Shown: positions 53,908 through 62,668, numbered from the stretch's first letter. The stretch: DNA of 64,000 nt from Mycobacterium yunnanensis (GCF_025823185.1 NZ_JACKVK010000003.1:62001-126000); one strand, 5' to 3'. Notes: a model not told the origin generated them from the sequence alone. Program-made: numbers and translations.

Positions 53908-55674
53908 TCACTCGCGGGGCAGCCGTTCCACTCCCATCCCGAGGCGTTCCGGCACGTGCATGCGCGCGAAGATCCTGGCGACGTCGGGCGGCCTCGACCC
54001 AGCGGTCAGCAGGCTGACGGCGACCATGGTCAGGAACGCCAGCGGAACGGTCACCGCTGCGGGGTAGCCGACGACCACCGCGGGCCAGCCGCCGAGCAAC
54101 CGGTCGTCGACGCCTCCCACGACGGCGAGCGTCGTCGCCGCACCCGAGACGACCCCGCCGACGACGAGACCGCACGCCGCGCCGACGCTGGTGAGCCCAC
54201 GCCACCAAATACCAAGCACCAGCAGCGGACACAGCGTCGACGCGGCGACGGCGAAGACCAGTCCGACGCTGCGCGAGAGTTCCAGCGACGATGCGAGCAG
54301 GGCCAACGGGATGGGCACCATGCCGCCGACGGCCGCTGCGACCCGGAAGTCACGCACGCGCCCGCGCAGCACGTCGGTCGACAGCGCCCCGGCGATGCTG
54401 ACCAGCAGGCCCGACGACGTGGCGAGGAAGGCGGCGATGGCGCCGGCGGCCACCAGGGCTGCCAAGACCGGGGCGAGCGAAGCGACGGGGGATGACGCCG
54501 CGCCCACGCCGCCGCCGATCGCGACGCTCGGCAGCAGCAGCACGGCCGCGTCCGCGGTGCCCGTGATGAGCAGTTGCGGAACGAACTGCCTGGCGAACAC
54601 GCCGAGCAGGACGGGGAACAGATAGAACAGCGACAGCAGGGCGATCACCGCCAGGGCCGTCCGCCGGGCCGCCGTGCCGTCGGGGTTGGTGTAGAAGCGC
54701 ACCAGCACGTGGGGCAGGCCCATGGTGCCGAGGAACGTGGCAACGATGATCGAGATGACTTGGTAGAGGGGATGACTGCCACCCAGCCCACGGCCCGAGG
54801 ACAGCCAGTCGTCCCCGGAGCTGGGAGCCCCCGCGACCACCGGCGTCGCCGCACCCGCGGCGAGCGTCAGGGTGGTGCCTCGGCTCAGCGTGTATCGGCC
54901 GGCGGTCGGGAGCTGCGCTCCGTCGACCCGTGCACCGTCGACGTCACCGGTCACGGTCACGCCCGCGGGTTCGGCGACCTGGACGACGACGTCGGTCTCG
55001 ACGGTGACCGTGGTCTGCTGCTGCACGGCCGGTGGCATCGGGCCCGACAACGTCGCGGAGTCGCCGATGAACAACGCCAGCAGGGCCAGCGCGGGAACGG
55101 CGATCGCGGTGAGTTTCAGCCAGTACTGGAAGGCCTGGACGAACGTGATGGACCGCATGCCGCCGCCGACGACGTTGACGATCACGATGGCGCCGACGGC
55201 GACCGGTCCCAGCCAGACGGGAAGTCCCAGAAGGGTCTTCAGTGCCAGGCCGGCACCCTGATACTGGGGGACGAGATAGAAGACGCAGATGACGACGACC
55301 ACCAGCATCGCCACCTTGCGCAGCCGGGCCGACCCCAGCCGGAACTCGGCGAAGTCCGGCACGGTGTAGGCCCCGGAGCGTCGCAGCGGTGCGGCGACGA
55401 AGAGGAGCAGCCCCAGATAGCCCGCGGTGAAGCCGACCGGGTACCACAGCGCGTCGGCTCCGTACTTCGCGATCAGCCCCGCCACCCCGAGAAACGATGC
55501 CGCCGAGAGATATTCACCCGAGATCGCGGCGGCATTCCAGTGCGGGCCGATGCTGCGCGACGCCACCAGGAAGTCCGACGTGGTCCGCGACAGCCGGGTG
55601 CCGTAGACGCCGATGCCGACGGTGGCCATGGCCGCGGCGAGCAACGCGGCCGCGGTGAGCGGGGCACCCGTCAT
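53908..55674 (-). CDS. Cation/acetate symporter (ActP-like), copy 2, with periplasmic insert
   Basis: A 588-aa sodium:solute symporter (ASRSIGPHWNAAAISGEYLS and AASFLGVAGLIAKYG signature, LGTMGLPHVLVRFYTNPDG). Between two helices, about residues 210-305, it carries an insert of about 90 residues rich in Val, Thr and Gly (TVTVETDVVVQVAEP, GRYTLSRGTTLTLAAG) that looks like a small beta domain outside the membrane and is absent from copy 1. It might sense or bind ligand for the adjacent two-component system. The upstream gene is its DUF485-like partner, overlapping by 4 bases. Confidence 0.88.
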   Translation of the reverse strand: MTGAPLTAAALLAAAMATVGIGVYGTRLSRTTSDFLVASRSIGPHWNAAAISGEYLSAASFLGVAGLIAKYGADALWYPVGFTAGYLGLLLFVAAPLRRSGAYTVPDFAEFRLGSARLRKVAMLVVVVICVFYLVPQYQGAGLALKTLLGLPVWLGPVAVGAIVIVNVVGGGMRSITFVQAFQYWLKLTAIAVPALALLALFIGDSATLSGPMPPAVQQQTTVTVETDVVVQVAEPAGVTVTGDVDGARVDGAQLPTAGRYTLSRGTTLTLAAGAATPVVAGAPSSGDDWLSSGRGLGGSHPLYQVISIIVATFLGTMGLPHVLVRFYTNPDGTAARRTALAVIALLSLFYLFPVLLGVFARQFVPQLLITGTADAAVLLLPSVAIGGGVGAASSPVASLAPVLAALVAAGAIAAFLATSSGLLVSIAGALSTDVLRGRVRDFRVAAAVGGMVPIPLALLASSLELSRSVGLVFAVAASTLCPLLVLGIWWRGLTSVGAACGLVVGGVVSGAATTLAVVGGVDDRLLGGWPAVVVGYPAAVTVPLAFLTMVAVSLLTAGSRPPDVARIFARMHVPERLGMGVERLPRE

Positions 55675-56036
55675 CGGTCGCCGTCGACGACCCGGACGAA
55701 GTCGCGCTCACCCTGCTCGGCCAGGCGGACGTAGAGACGGCCCGCCCCGTAGAGCACCGGGTAGACCAGGGCCGCGAGGATCAGCCAATTCAGTCGGATG
55801 CCGGCGACGGTGACGTCGTCGATCTGAGGAAACAGCCCAAGCGCCAGGGGAATCAGTGCGACCGCGCAGACGGTGACGGCGGCCAGGCGCAGGGCCAACC
55901 CCAGTTGCGCGCGCATCAGGCCGCGGACCAGCGCGTCGCCGACCTCGGTTTGCTCCTGCACCTCCACCCGCGTGCGGATCACCCGGGCGCCCCGGCGCTT
56001 GGCCAGCACCACCCGTTCGCGCTGCGGTCTAGTCAT
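55671..56036 (-). CDS. DUF485-like membrane protein, partner of symporter copy 2
   Basis: A 121-aa protein with two predicted helices (LAAVTVCAVALIPLALGLFP and LNWLILAALVYPVLYGAGRL) ending LYVRLAEQGERDFVRVVDGD, a layout like DUF485 but with a longer basic N-terminus (RERVVLAKRRGARVIRTRVE). It overlaps both the symporter start and the response regulator stop (8 bases), so regulator, partner and symporter are one transcript. Confidence 0.82.
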   Translation of the reverse strand: MTRPQRERVVLAKRRGARVIRTRVEVQEQTEVGDALVRGLMRAQLGLALRLAAVTVCAVALIPLALGLFPQIDDVTVAGIRLNWLILAALVYPVLYGAGRLYVRLAEQGERDFVRVVDGDR

Positions 56037-56826
56037 CGTCGGCCGATTCCCCGGTCGCCGAAGGCCGGAGCTGTCGCATCGGTTCGCGGACCACCCGGTC
56101 GCGCAGTTCGCGGGCCTGTCGACGGCTCACCGGCAGTTCGATCGCCGGTGACGCACCGTTGGCTCGCAACCGCACCAGCACGGCGCCGTCGGTCGTCCGC
56201 AACCCCGTGACCATCCGCAGCGCCACCAGATACGAACGGTGGATCCGTTGGAATCCCCGCTCGCGCCAACGAGATTCGAGCGTGCTCAACGGGATGCGCA
56301 CCAGGTGCGCCCCGGACTCGGAGTGCAGCCGCGCATAGTCGCCCTCGGCCTCCACCCAGCCGATGGTGTCGCGCGGGATCAGGTGGGTGATGCCGCCGAG
56401 CTCGGCGGGCAGGACGTCGTGGTCGTCGGCGGGGTCGTCGCCGTCGCGGCCCTGCTCGACGGGTGCGGCCAGCACCCGGCGAACCGCCTCGTCGAGCCGG
56501 CTCTGACGGATGGGCTTGAGGAGGTAGTCCACGGCACCGACGTCGAACGCCTCGACGGCCTTGTCGTCGTGTGCGGTCACGAACACCACCGCGGGACGGT
56601 AGGAGTAGTTGGCGAGCACCCCCGCCAGTTCGAGCCCGCTGAGGCCGGGCATGTTGACGTCGAGGAACACGGCGTCGATGGGCCGCCGGTTCAGCTCCCG
56701 CAGCGCCGAGGTCGCATCTCCGGCCCGCAGCACCTGGCCGATGTCGGGGTGCTGGTCGAGGAGGTACGCCAACTCGTCGAGGGCGGGTGCCTCGTCGTCG
56801 ACCGCCAGCACCACCAGTGACTTCAT
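56029..56826 (-). CDS. LytTR-type response regulator
   Basis: A 265-aa response regulator: receiver domain (1-120) with acidic pocket VDDE (9-12), phosphoacceptor Asp in FLDVNMPGLSG (about residue 55) and Lys in YLLKPI; LytTR DNA-binding domain (about 150-250; IHRSYLVAL is characteristic). It binds direct-repeat sites rather than palindromes. The gene overlaps the kinase stop by 4 bases. Likely activates the downstream symporter set in response to an extracellular carboxylate, as BtsR/YpdB-type systems do for pyruvate. Confidence 0.9.
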   Translation of the reverse strand: MKSLVVLAVDDEAPALDELAYLLDQHPDIGQVLRAGDATSALRELNRRPIDAVFLDVNMPGLSGLELAGVLANYSYRPAVVFVTAHDDKAVEAFDVGAVDYLLKPIRQSRLDEAVRRVLAAPVEQGRDGDDPADDHDVLPAELGGITHLIPRDTIGWVEAEGDYARLHSESGAHLVRIPLSTLESRWRERGFQRIHRSYLVALRMVTGLRTTDGAVLVRLRANGASPAIELPVSRRQARELRDRVVREPMRQLRPSATGESADDD

Positions 56827-58022
56827 CCGAATGCACCTCCGCCGGCCCGTACGCCCGACCTGAACTTCGGGACCCGCATGAGGACCTTGGTGCCCGCGCC
56901 AACGGCCGTCTCGACCACCAGACCGTAGTCGTTGCCGAACGCCGCGCGCAGGCGATGGTCGACATTGGTCAGCCCCACGTGCGCGGAGTGACCACCGCCG
57001 TCCGACGTCCCGTCGGCGAGCGCGTCGGCCGGGCCGGCCCGCAGGGCCTCGGGATCCATGCCGACGCCGTCGTCCTCGACGGTGATGACGCAGTCCGTCC
57101 CGTCGTCGCGCGCGACGATCTCGACGGTGCCACCACCACGGTCGGCCAGGCCGTGCCGGACGGCGTTCTCCACCAACGGTTGCAGTGCCAGGAACGGGAC
57201 GACGACCGCGAGCATCTCGGGCGCGACCTGGAGCCGGACGGTCAGCGACTCGCCGAAGCGTGCCCGCTCCAGCGTCAGATAGCGGTCGATGTTGCGCAGT
57301 TCGTCGGACAGCGTCGTGAACTGGCCGGCCGCGCGAAACGAGTACCTGGTGAAGTCGGCGAATTCGAGGACCAGCTCGCGGGCACGGTCGGGGTCGGTGC
57401 GGACGAACGACGCGATCGTGTTGAGCGCGTTGTAGATGAAGTGCGGGCTGATCTGGGCGCGCAAGGCGAGCACCTCGGCTCGGTCGAGGCGGGCGCGTGA
57501 CGCGTCGAGGTCGGCGAGCTCCAGCTGGCTGGCGGCGTACCCGGCGACTTCGCCGATGGCGCCGACCATGCCGGGGCCCGGTTCCCGCGAGGTGATCGCG
57601 ACCAGGACGCCGAGGGCGTCACCGTCGCCGGTCAGCAGCGGTTGACCGACCATGGCGCCAGCGCGGTGGCCGGACATGACGCGGCGTCGGCCGGTCAGGG
57701 CTTCGGCGGCGACGGTGCCTGCCGCGTCGAGGGCGTCGGCGAACTCGGAGGGGTCGTGGGCCAGGTGCTCGCCGTCCGCGTCGTAGACGACGACGGCGTC
57801 CGCGCCGGTGAGCTGGCGCAGGAACGGCGCGGCACGGCGCGCGGAGTCCTCGTCGAGCCCGGGCCGCAGCGCGTGGGCGGCCAGCGAGGCGGTGTGCAGC
57901 GCGGCGTGGGTGGCGCGCTCGGTGGGGGTGGCCACGACGCGGCGGGTGCGGACCGCGACGACGGCCGCGGCGATCGCCAGGAGCAACGCTGCCGCCAAGG
58001 CGATCGCGATCTCGGCAGGCAT
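56823..58022 (-). CDS. LytS-type sensor histidine kinase
   Basis: A 399-aa kinase: one N-terminal membrane helix (IAIALAAALLLAIAAAVVAV), a GAF-like region (about 50-185), then a His_kinase domain (ALRAQISPHFIYNALNTIAS, phospho-His in PHFIYN near residue 205) and an HATPase_c domain (LQPLVENAVRHGL, DDGVGMD). This is the LytS/YehU architecture that pairs with LytTR regulators. ATG 58022 has GAGG four bases upstream. It lacks the multi-span 5TMR domain of LytS, so the signal is more likely cytoplasmic or given by a partner such as symporter copy 2. Confidence 0.9.
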   Translation of the reverse strand: MPAEIAIALAAALLLAIAAAVVAVRTRRVVATPTERATHAALHTASLAAHALRPGLDEDSARRAAPFLRQLTGADAVVVYDADGEHLAHDPSEFADALDAAGTVAAEALTGRRRVMSGHRAGAMVGQPLLTGDGDALGVLVAITSREPGPGMVGAIGEVAGYAASQLELADLDASRARLDRAEVLALRAQISPHFIYNALNTIASFVRTDPDRARELVLEFADFTRYSFRAAGQFTTLSDELRNIDRYLTLERARFGESLTVRLQVAPEMLAVVVPFLALQPLVENAVRHGLADRGGGTVEIVARDDGTDCVITVEDDGVGMDPEALRAGPADALADGTSDGGGHSAHVGLTNVDHRLRAAFGNDYGLVVETAVGAGTKVLMRVPKFRSGVRAGGGAFG

Positions 58023-58078
58023 GTCACCTCGCCCGGTCGGAGGGTCTGCGGGAGTGCACGTCACCTTAGACTGAGGCG

Positions 58079-58663
58079 ATGGCAAAGCTGCAGCTAGTGC
58101 AAGATCCCGCGGCCGACGAACTGCTCGAGTCCAATCCCCTTGCGCTGCTGGTCGGGATGATGCTGGATCAGCAGATTCCGATGGAGGTCGCGTTCGCCGG
58201 CCCGCAGAAGCTGGCCGAACGCATCGGCGGTCTGGACGCCCGCACGATCGCCGACTACGACCCGGACGCCTTCGTCGCCCTCTTCTCCGAAAAGCCTGCG
58301 GTGCACCGATTCCCGGGGTCGATGGCCAAGCGCCTGCAGACGCTGGCCCAGGCGATCGTCGACGACTACGACGGTGACGTCGTCGCGCTGTGGACTGCGG
58401 GCGATCCCGACGGCCCCGAAGTCTTGCGCCGACTCAAGGCCCTGCCCGGCTTCGGCGACCAGAAGGCCAGGATCTTCCTCGCGCTGCTGGGCAAGCAGTA
58501 CGGCGTCACCCCCGAGGGATGGCGCGCGGCAGCGGGCGACTACGGCACGGCCGGCACCTACATGTCGGTTGCCGACGTGGTCGACCAGGGCTCGCTGGAG
58601 AAGGTGCGCTCGTACAAGAAGGCCGCCAAGGCGGCGGCGAAGTCCGGGGCTGTGGGATCGTAG
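58079..58663 (+). CDS. HhH-GPD-type protein, Rv1156-like
   Basis: A 194-aa protein matching Rv1156 of M. tuberculosis (MAKLQLVQDPAADELLESNP start, MMLDQQIPMEVAF). The helix-hairpin-helix LKALPGFGDQKARIFLALLG near 120-140 places it in the HhH-GPD DNA glycosylase fold, but the sequence is short and the catalytic Asp is not evident, so a repair role is uncertain. TAGACT lies six bases before ATG 58079 (leaderless). It marks the right edge of the 19-kb block relative to M. tuberculosis order. The next gene starts four bases past its stop. Confidence 0.85.
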   Translation: MAKLQLVQDPAADELLESNPLALLVGMMLDQQIPMEVAFAGPQKLAERIGGLDARTIADYDPDAFVALFSEKPAVHRFPGSMAKRLQTLAQAIVDDYDGDVVALWTAGDPDGPEVLRRLKALPGFGDQKARIFLALLGKQYGVTPEGWRAAAGDYGTAGTYMSVADVVDQGSLEKVRSYKKAAKAAAKSGAVGS

Positions 58664-58667
58664 CGAC

Positions 58668-58817
58668 ATGGCGAAAACACACTTGAGCTGTCCCTGCGGT
58701 GAGGCCATTGTCGGCACCGACGAGGACGACCTCGTCGAGAAGGCTCAGTCGCATCTCTCCGAGGCCCACCCCGGCCGCGAGTACGACCGCGAGATGATCC
58801 TCTTCATGGCCTACTGA
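58668..58817 (+). CDS. DUF1059 small protein
   Basis: A 49-aa protein of the DUF1059 family: MAKTHLSCPCGEAIVGTDED with a CxC pair, then LVEKAQSHLSEAHPG with two His, a probable zinc site. It starts four bases past the stop of the Rv1156-like gene and is followed by a long hairpin. Function unknown. Confidence 0.8.
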   Translation: MAKTHLSCPCGEAIVGTDEDDLVEKAQSHLSEAHPGREYDREMILFMAY

Positions 58818-58837
58818 GGGCCCTCACACCCCACGAA

Positions 58838-58886
58838 ACAGCACTGGCTGTCGTCATGGCCCAGGCCTGACGACAGCCAGTGCTGT
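58838..58886. terminator. Strong bidirectional terminator hairpin
   Basis: Perfect 19-bp arms (58838-58856 and 58868-58886) with an 11-base loop, between the convergent DUF1059 and Rv1157c-like genes. One of the longest perfect hairpins seen in the window. Confidence 0.85.
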
Positions 58887-58898
58887 CTCGAGGAGGGA

Positions 58899-59930
58899 TC
58901 ACGGGACGACGGTCGAACCGATCGTCGGCATGAACTGGCACTGCTTCTCGGTGGTGGTGACCTGACCGAAGATGGTCGACATGATGCTGCCCGAACCGGT
59001 GTCGGCGATGGCGGTCAGCGTGGTCGGCCCGGCCGGGTTGATGTCGGCCTGTGGCTTGAGCGTCGTGGTGCCGGACTTGCCCGTGGTCAGGTTGACCCAC
59101 GTGACGTTGAGCGGGAGCTTCTGCACGGCAGCCGGGCCGGGTGTGCCCATCGCGGTGAACACGTAGGCGGTTTGACCGGCGGCAGGCCCCGGCTTGGGAA
59201 TCGAGGCCGGGCCCGCGACCGAGATCGCCGCCGCCAGAACGTTTCCGCCGTCCGCCGCGCACCCGTTGCCGATCGACGGATACATGAAGTCCTGCGTCGT
59301 CGGCGCGTCCGGACCGAAGTTTGGTGCCGGTGCGGGCGCACCGTCCGGGCCGGGGACGGTGGCCGCGGCGGGCACGGCGTCGGGCGCCGGTGCCGCAGGG
59401 GCATCGGGAGCCGGCGCGGGGGCGGGAACGGCAACGGCCGCCGCGTCAGGCGCGGGAGCGGGCACGGCCTCCGGTGCCGGCGCCGGGGCGGCCTCGGGAG
59501 CGGGCACGGCCGCCAGCGGCGCGGCGTCGGGCGCGGGGCCGACGGCGTTCGCCGGGTCGATCCCCTGCGGCAGGTGCGCCTCGGCGCCGGGGACGGCACC
59601 TGCCGCGGGGACGTGCGCCACCTGAGGATCGGCGACGAACTGGTTGACCGCGGCCGCAACGTTCTTCGACCCCGACGGCGCCGCGCTGTTGCCCGCGAAC
59701 GCCGCCGCCGCGGCCATCAACATCGACGCCGCGTTCGTCGGATCGGCAGCGGCCTGCTGGATCGCAGGCCCCAGGCTCTCCATCGCGGGAAGACCCGGTG
59801 CCTGAAGGCCGCTGATCGGCAGCGGCAAGGGCAGCGGCGGCGCGGGCTCCGCATGGGCGACCGGTTGGACGCTGAGCGCGAGCGCGGCCGTCGCACCGAG
59901 TGCGACCAGAAGCGAACGTGGCGATGGCAT
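58899..59930 (-). CDS. Ala/Pro-rich secreted protein, Rv1157c-like
   Basis: A 343-aa exported protein: signal peptide MPSPRSLLVALGATAALALS to AHA-EPAPP (cleavage near residue 27), a middle region (about 125-215) of Ala-Pro repeats (APEAAPAPAPEAVPAPAPDA type) and a conserved C-terminal domain (about 215-343) with Cys in GNGCAADGG and EKQCQFMP. Matches the Ala/Pro-rich Rv1157c by position, next to Rv1158c and pimE. Likely cell-wall associated; function unknown. Confidence 0.88.
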   Translation of the reverse strand: MPSPRSLLVALGATAALALSVQPVAHAEPAPPLPLPLPISGLQAPGLPAMESLGPAIQQAAADPTNAASMLMAAAAAFAGNSAAPSGSKNVAAAVNQFVADPQVAHVPAAGAVPGAEAHLPQGIDPANAVGPAPDAAPLAAVPAPEAAPAPAPEAVPAPAPDAAAVAVPAPAPAPDAPAAPAPDAVPAAATVPGPDGAPAPAPNFGPDAPTTQDFMYPSIGNGCAADGGNVLAAAISVAGPASIPKPGPAAGQTAYVFTAMGTPGPAAVQKLPLNVTWVNLTTGKSGTTTLKPQADINPAGPTTLTAIADTGSGSIMSTIFGQVTTTEKQCQFMPTIGSTVVP

Positions 59931-59977
59931 GACTCTCCCGTGATGTCGATGAGTGGTGCGGCGTTACGCGGTCAGCG

Positions 59978-60628
59978 TCACGGCAGGGCGGAGGTGGGGA
60001 AGAACAGCGGGACGAGCGCGCTGTCGGCGGCGGCAGGCAGCGCCGGGGTGACCGCAGCCGGGACGGCGGCGACCGCGGCGGGCGCCACGGCGGTGGCGGC
60101 CGGGACGGCGGCAGGCGACTTCGGCAGCAGGCCGGCCAGCGGCAGACCCGGGGGCAGCAGCGAGGTCAGGTCGCCCGGGAAGTTCAGCTCCTTGGGCAAC
60201 GGCAGCGCGCTGTTGGCGACCTGCGGGATCTGAACCTCGGCGGTGGGGACCAAGCCGGCCGGCTGTGCGGCGGGCGCGGCGGCAGGCGCGGCCGCTGCGG
60301 GCAGGAGCCCCGGCAGGGGAGACGCCGCGGGTGCGGCGGCGGGTGCAGCGGCAGGTTGCGGAAGGGTGACCGAGGCGGTGGCAGCCGGGGCCGGTGAGGC
60401 GGCGGGTGCGGCGGCCGGAGCGCCGGTTCCGGTAAACGCCGACGCCAGACCCTGCAGCATCTGAGGCGCGCTGCCCGGAAGGCTGCTGAGGAAGGGGATG
60501 TTCGGCATGGCGGGCGCCGGGGCCGGAATCGGGTCGGCCGACGCGGTGGCGCTGAGCAGCAGTGCTGCCGGCACGGCGCAAGCGGCCGCGATCACGCTGG
60601 TAGCAAGGGCTTTTCTGGCGAAGTGCAT
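59978..60628 (-). CDS. Ala/Pro-rich secreted protein, Rv1158c-like
   Basis: A 216-aa exported protein: signal peptide MHFARKALATSVIAAACAVP to ATA-SADP (cleavage near residue 32), then a low-complexity region of Ala, Pro and Val (AAAPAAAPAASPAP type) with conserved islands such as FLSSLPGSAPQMLQGLASAF and LPKELNFPGDLTSLLPPGLP. Corresponds to Rv1158c. A 47-base gap separates it from the Rv1157c-like gene on the same strand. Function unknown. Confidence 0.86.
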   Translation of the reverse strand: MHFARKALATSVIAAACAVPAALLLSATASADPIPAPAPAMPNIPFLSSLPGSAPQMLQGLASAFTGTGAPAAAPAASPAPAATASVTLPQPAAAPAAAPAASPLPGLLPAAAAPAAAPAAQPAGLVPTAEVQIPQVANSALPLPKELNFPGDLTSLLPPGLPLAGLLPKSPAAVPAATAVAPAAVAAVPAAVTPALPAAADSALVPLFFPTSALP

Positions 60629-60773
60629 GGTTCTCCCGATCGGTTGGTGAGGCGTCTGAAACCGAAGCTACGGAGTTACTGGTGGGACTCAAGTGACACG
60701 TGTGGCATTTATGCAACCGTTACGGCTATGACGGTCGACGGTGACCGAATCACTCGCCGGGCAAGCCGGAACC

Positions 60774-60789
60774 TAGAGTCGGACGGATC
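60774..60789 (+). promoter_or_regulatory. Leaderless-type promoter ending in an ATC codon, pimE
   Basis: TAGAGT (60774-60779), seven bases, then ATC at 60787, which is in frame with pimE. This is the mycobacterial leaderless layout except that the start codon would be ATC rather than ATG. No ATG, GTG or TTG lies in frame between the stop at 60742 and GTG 60862. Confidence 0.5.
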
Positions 60790-60861
60790 ACCAGTCAGTC
60801 CGCCCGAATCGCGAGCGCCGCGCCGTATCTGCTCGCGCTCAGCCTCGTCGCGCGGTGTGCC

Positions 60862-61944
60862 GTGACCTACCTCGCGCCGAACGGCACCAACTTCGTCGAC
60901 CTGCACGTCTACGTCGACGGCGCGGCCGCGATGCGGGACGGCGGTCTCTACGACTTCGTCTACCGCCCGGTGATCCCGCCGCTGCCGCTGCAGTTCACCT
61001 ACCCGCCGTTCGCCGCCGTGGTGTTCTACCCCCTGCACTTCCTGCCGTTCTCCGTCGTCGGCCTGTGCTGGCTACTGGCCACCGTGGCCGCGCTCTACGG
61101 CTCCGCGGTGCTCGCCCTGAGGTTGCTGGGGCGCTCCGGCGCGCGGCAGGCGATGGCGTGGACCGCACTGGCCATCTGGTGCGAGCCGATGCGGCACCTC
61201 TTCGAACTCGGGCAGGTCGGAGCGCTGCTCATGGTCGCGGTGCTCTACGCGGTGTACTCCACCCGATGGTGGCTCTCGGGGTTGCTGGTGGGCTTGGCCA
61301 CCGGGATGAAGCTGACCCCCGCGGTTGCCGGCGCCTACTTCGCCGGTGCTCGGCGCTGGGGCGTCGTCGTCGTCTCCGTCGTGGTGTTCGGTGCCACGGT
61401 GGCGGCGTCGATCGCGCTGGGCGGGGCGCAATCTCGCTTCTACTTCACCGACCTGCTCGGCAACGCGAACCGGATCGGCGTCGTCGACACGCCGATGAAC
61501 CAGTCGCTGCGCGGCGTCGTGGGCTACGTCGCAGGCCGTGACGTCGGCTACGGCCCACCGATGCTCGCCGCCGTGGCACTCACCGTCGTCCTGAGCGTGG
61601 CAGCCTGGTGGCGCGTCGGACCCGACGACGCGCTCGGCCGCATCGTTGTGGTGATGGTGTTCGGGTTGCTGATCTCACCGATCAGCTGGACCCATCACTG
61701 GGTGTGGCTGCTGCCGCTGGCCATGTGGCTGGTGCTCGGCCCGGCGCGCCCGGGATCCCGGATCGTCGGCTGGGGCTGGGTGGTGCTGGCCTACCTCGGC
61801 TCACCGTGGCTGGTGACCTTCGCCGGCGACACCGGCCGGATGACCGGCCGGCCGTGGTACGCCGACCTCTTCGGTTCGCTGTACGTGCTGGCGGCGCTTG
61901 CGACGATGGCCTACCTCGCCGTGGTCAGCCGACGATCCGGTTGA
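60862..61944 (+). CDS. pimE: Polyprenol-phosphate-mannose-dependent alpha-1,2-mannosyltransferase PimE
   Basis: GT-C type membrane mannosyltransferase (360 aa from GTG 60862, about ten spans), adding an alpha-1,2-mannose from polyprenyl-phosphomannose to AcPIM4 in phosphatidylinositol mannoside synthesis, on the periplasmic side. [13 protein letters not shown] carries the conserved Asp of the first loop. Position after Rv1157c/Rv1158c matches Rv1159. The coordinates use the only standard start codon, but the frame upstream (60787-60861) encodes [19 protein letters not shown], the expected first membrane helix, so the true start is probably the ATC at 60787. Ends overlap phhB by 20 bases. Confidence 0.9.
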   Translation: MTYLAPNGTNFVDLHVYVDGAAAMRDGGLYDFVYRPVIPPLPLQFTYPPFAAVVFYPLHFLPFSVVGLCWLLATVAALYGSAVLALRLLGRSGARQAMAWTALAIWCEPMRHLFELGQVGALLMVAVLYAVYSTRWWLSGLLVGLATGMKLTPAVAGAYFAGARRWGVVVVSVVVFGATVAASIALGGAQSRFYFTDLLGNANRIGVVDTPMNQSLRGVVGYVAGRDVGYGPPMLAAVALTVVLSVAAWWRVGPDDALGRIVVVMVFGLLISPISWTHHWVWLLPLAMWLVLGPARPGSRIVGWGWVVLAYLGSPWLVTFAGDTGRMTGRPWYADLFGSLYVLAALATMAYLAVVSRRSG

Positions 61945-62206
61945 TGTCGCCCGCCATCGCGACGTCCTTGTCGGTGATGCCACCCTCGGAATGCGTGACG
62001 AGAGCGAAAATGACCGTGCGCCAACGGATGTCGATGTCGGGGTGGTGGTCTTGACGTTCGGCGTGCTCGCCGACGCGACGCACGGCGTCGATGCCGTCGA
62101 GGAAGCCGGGAAAGTCCACTGAGCGACGCAGGGCCCCTTCGGTGCGCGACCAGCCCTGCAGGTCGGCCAGCGCGGCGTCCACCTGGTCATCGGTCAACAC
62201 GGCCAT
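61925..62206 (-). CDS. phhB: Pterin-4a-carbinolamine dehydratase
   Basis: A 93-aa pterin-4a-carbinolamine dehydratase: the HHPDIDIRW motif ([13 protein letters not shown] region) contains the two catalytic His. It recycles hydroxylated pterin cofactor or acts as a small dimerisation protein. Corresponds to Rv1159A beside pimE. ATG 62206 follows TAACGT by seven bases (leaderless); divergent from mutT2. Confidence 0.9.
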   Translation of the reverse strand: MAVLTDDQVDAALADLQGWSRTEGALRRSVDFPGFLDGIDAVRRVGEHAERQDHHPDIDIRWRTVIFALVTHSEGGITDKDVAMAGDINRIVG

Positions 62207-62231
62207 GCCTGGCACGTTATACCGTCGCACC
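62207..62231. promoter_or_regulatory. Overlapping divergent leaderless promoters of phhB and mutT2
   Basis: Only 25 bases lie between the two start codons. Minus strand: TAACGT (62219-62214), seven bases, ATG 62206. Plus strand: TACCGT (62220-62225), six bases, GTG 62232. The two boxes abut, so the promoters compete for polymerase. Confidence 0.6.
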
Positions 62232-62639
62232 GTGCCGAACCAGATCGTCGTCGCGGGCGCCCTGATCGACGGCGCCACACTGCTGGTCGCGCAACGGGAC
62301 CGGCCGCCACGGCTCGCCGGACGGTGGGAACTGCCCGGCGGCAAGGCGATGCCGGGGGAGACCGACGCCGCTGCGCTGGCGCGCGAACTCGACGAGGAAC
62401 TCGGCGTCACGGTCAGCGTCGGTGCCCAACTGGGTGCCGACGTCGACCTCGACGGTGGCATGACACTGCGGGCCTACCTCGTCACCCTGATTGGCGGAAC
62501 AGCGTCCGCGCGTGACCATCGCGCCCTGCGCTGGGTGACGGTCGCCGATCTCGACGCGCTGGACTGGGTGCCCGCCGACCGCGCGTGGCTGCCGGACTTG
62601 GCCGCCGCGCTGCGCTCTGCCGGCGCGTCGCCTACGTGA
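62232..62639 (+). CDS. mutT2: Nudix hydrolase MutT2
   Basis: A 135-aa Nudix protein. The box GX5EX7REUXEEXGU reads [20 protein letters not shown] followed by LGV, with all metal-binding Glu present; [10 protein letters not shown] precedes it. MutT2 in mycobacteria hydrolyses 8-oxo-dGTP, dCTP and 5-methyl-dCTP. Corresponds to Rv1160 by position. GTG 62232 ([12 protein letters not shown]) is leaderless. Confidence 0.9.
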   Translation: MPNQIVVAGALIDGATLLVAQRDRPPRLAGRWELPGGKAMPGETDAAALARELDEELGVTVSVGAQLGADVDLDGGMTLRAYLVTLIGGTASARDHRALRWVTVADLDALDWVPADRAWLPDLAAALRSAGASPT

Positions 62640-62668
62640 CATCCCGCACACCCCGGCCACGGGTTCCC

